Source: Iodobacter violaceini (lineage in GTDB: Bacteria > Pseudomonadota > Gammaproteobacteria > Burkholderiales > Chitinibacteraceae). From it: DNA of 64,000 nucleotides. Each line of letters begins with the position of its first letter. The stretch's first letter is position 1. The notes beneath the pieces were generated by a model. The model made no database searches and had not been told where the DNA came from. It saw only the letters and a list, made by a program, of their open reading frames with translations. A program made the position numbers and the translations under genes. The stretch spans positions 1-64,000 of the forward strand of contig NZ_JAAOLX010000008.1 of NCBI RefSeq assembly GCF_011601265.1. Reading direction: 5' to 3'. Of the stretch, positions 62,801 through 64,000 are shown piece after piece.

Positions 62801-63586
62801 ATGATCAGTAAAACAGGTTTGTTTGCAATAGGATTGGCGGCAGGTTCAGCCTTTGCCTGTAATGGCACAATCACACCTGACAGCTTACCTGTCAACAATC
62901 CTGATATTCATGGCGTAGCGGTTTTTTTGCCCGAAATTTTAGAAAATGCGGAGACCGGCCCTTTCCCTGATTTATTAAAAACCGTCAATAAATATTATCC
63001 TGAAGGCAAGATCAGCATCAGCATCGAGCCGGTAAAACGGGTTTATCTTGATACCAATAATAAAAATGCCGACTTTCGATTCCCAATTATGAAAATAAGC
63101 GAAGGCGCAGATAACTTCACGCCCTATCAGTTTTCAAAAGAAATGCTGGGAAAGGTCAGTTTTGTGCTTTATACATTCAGCAAAAAACCACTGACTAAAG
63201 AAGATATTTTAAAAGTATCCAACCTCGCCAAATATTCAATTGAAGCGCCACCCGTTAATTGGGGCTTTTCAACTAAAAGCGTCGTTAATTTAGAACAATC
63301 ACTCAAAAAACTAAATGCCGGGCGAATTGATGCGCTCATCTGGGCGCAGGAAGAAGCTGATTACCTTATTAAAAAATTCAAACTCAATCAAATCCGCCGC
63401 GCACATTTTGATGATTATCCGGATGTGCTGTTTTTATCCTGCAATCAGCGGGGCGATTTTGTAAACAATGCATTAAGCAAAGCCATCTCGGCAGCCCGCG
63501 CCAGCGGTGAATTGCAAAAAGCCTATATCAAAGTCCACAAGCCCTACCAGGACTGGCAGCCCTGGTCTGCAAAAAGCACCCCATAG
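62801..63586 (+). CDS. Periplasmic solute-binding protein (SBP_bac_3-like)
   Basis: A 261-residue secreted protein starting at ATG 62801, eight bases after GAGGT. A signal peptide ends AFA before CNGT. The protein resembles family 3 solute-binding proteins: PFPDLLKTVNKYYPEGKISISIEPVKRVYLD, then a lobe-2 segment YSIEAPPVNWGFSTKS and AGRIDALIWAQEEADYLIKKF. No permease genes are adjacent. It is more divergent than the other two such proteins in the window, so the ligand is open. Confidence 0.7.
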   Translation: MISKTGLFAIGLAAGSAFACNGTITPDSLPVNNPDIHGVAVFLPEILENAETGPFPDLLKTVNKYYPEGKISISIEPVKRVYLDTNNKNADFRFPIMKISEGADNFTPYQFSKEMLGKVSFVLYTFSKKPLTKEDILKVSNLAKYSIEAPPVNWGFSTKSVVNLEQSLKKLNAGRIDALIWAQEEADYLIKKFKLNQIRRAHFDDYPDVLFLSCNQRGDFVNNALSKAISAARASGELQKAYIKVHKPYQDWQPWSAKSTP

Positions 63587-64000
63587 TTATTTTAATAAAT
63601 CACTTTGCAAAAATGCATGTAATGCCTGCACCGCCGGGATTTCCAAAGCTTGCGCTGCATAGCACAAGCCCACACGCCGCGTTAAATAGGGGCCAGAGAG
63701 GGGGCGAATACAGATCCGGGGATGATCCACCAGCAAGGATTCAGGCAAGAGCGCCACTCCTAAGCCTGCAGCAACCATACGGGCAGCCAAGGTAAGGCTT
63801 CCCGCCTGCGCCGCAAAGCTCAGCCCCAGGCTGTTTTCCCCATGTAAAGCCAATAGCCTTTGATGTGATGAATGCGTCGGGCAGCTAATCCACCCGACTT
63901 GCGTCAAATGTGCCATTTCCAGCAAAGGCTCTGCCAGCAAGGGATGCCCGCCAGGCAGCGCCAAAACAAAGGCTTCTTCCCACAACGGCAAAAACAGCTC
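63587..64000 (-). CDS. LysR-family transcriptional regulator, effector-binding domain (partial)
   Basis: The C-terminal part of a gene whose 5' end lies beyond the window. The visible residues (LALPGGHPLLAEPLLEMAHLTQVGWISCP..., GLSFAAQAGSLTLAARMVAAGLGVALLPESL, ...GLCYAAQALEIPAVQALHAFLQ) match the LysR substrate-binding domain, with the typical 'MVAAGLGVALLPE' loop. The DNA-binding domain is not visible. It converges with the solute-binding protein gene, with no gap between the two stops. Confidence 0.85.
   Translation of the reverse strand, partial: ELFLPLWEEAFVLALPGGHPLLAEPLLEMAHLTQVGWISCPTHSSHQRLLALHGENSLGLSFAAQAGSLTLAARMVAAGLGVALLPESLLVDHPRICIRPLSGPYLTRRVGLCYAAQALEIPAVQALHAFLQSDLLK

Noticed and set aside
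1-64000. tRNA, rRNA, CRISPR arrays, insertion sequences and prophage genes.
   Set aside because: No cloverleaf, rRNA segment, regularly spaced direct repeats, transposase or phage structural gene was recognised on either strand.

Overview
The window looks like a chromosomal segment of a betaproteobacterium, most likely of the Neisseriales/Chromobacteriaceae (an Iodobacter-like organism). This is an inference from protein resemblance, moderate GC content and gene repertoire; no rRNA or tRNA gene is present to settle it. About 50 protein genes are visible. No CRISPR array, insertion-sequence transposase, prophage or RNA gene was recognised.

Layout. 1-138: the first codons of a probable VgrG-like gene running off the left edge. 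393-3686: a frdABCD fumarate reductase operon on the minus strand with 1-4 base overlaps, divergent from two tandem periplasmic glpQ glycerophosphodiesterase genes (4024-6544). 6759-7570: an unknown overlapping gene pair ending in a membrane-anchored protein. 7764-16008: a YqhD-type aldehyde reductase, small conserved proteins, a serine/threonine kinase-HDOD-GAF fusion, a PnuC/NadR-kinase-like nicotinamide riboside salvage pair, a LysE exporter and a miniature YidC-like insertase. 16301-25553: recQ, tdk, a chemoreceptor behind a good Fur-box match, a LysM/LytM lipoprotein, an outer-membrane protein, a UvrD-like helicase and an orphan solute-binding protein.

25786-34988: a yfa/mag-type bacterial alpha-2-macroglobulin locus (DUF2138, DUF1175, the macroglobulin, a DUF2300 remnant and DUF2135). 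It is interrupted by dispersed repeats, and the DUF2300 gene has lost its N-terminal part next to one of them. 35100-45190: secreted and membrane proteins (an alkaline ceramidase-like protein overlapping a permuted NlpC/P60-like peptidase, a GST, a DUF1615 lipoprotein), an unlisted 47-codon membrane ORF, a hybrid histidine kinase, YiaA, and an alpha/beta hydrolase with a beta-helix-like tail. 45200-49293: clsB-ybhP and umuDC, the latter preceded by a GAAC-N4-GTTC palindrome. 49707-55964: a solute-binding protein, an aromatic amino acid decarboxylase/2OG-Fe(II) oxygenase pair, a sodium:alanine symporter and an alanine-glyoxylate-type aminotransferase. 56132-64000: an arylamine N-acetyltransferase, a large flagellin with an EF-hand-like loop and a sigma-28 promoter, a globin-coupled diguanylate cyclase, a class 1A (fumarate-type) pyrD, a periplasmic asparaginase, another solute-binding protein and a truncated LysR regulator.

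Functional threads. Fumarate links frdABCD, the fumarate-type PyrD and, through aspartate metabolism, asparaginase, suggesting low-oxygen capability. Motility and sensing recur: flagellin, chemoreceptor, oxygen-sensing diguanylate cyclase, hybrid kinase. Envelope maintenance is the other theme: macroglobulin locus, cardiolipin synthase, LytM factor, GlpQ, ceramidase-like protein. Many genes appear to start at TTG or GTG, so several starts were chosen from Shine-Dalgarno spacing or homology and are uncertain by a few codons.
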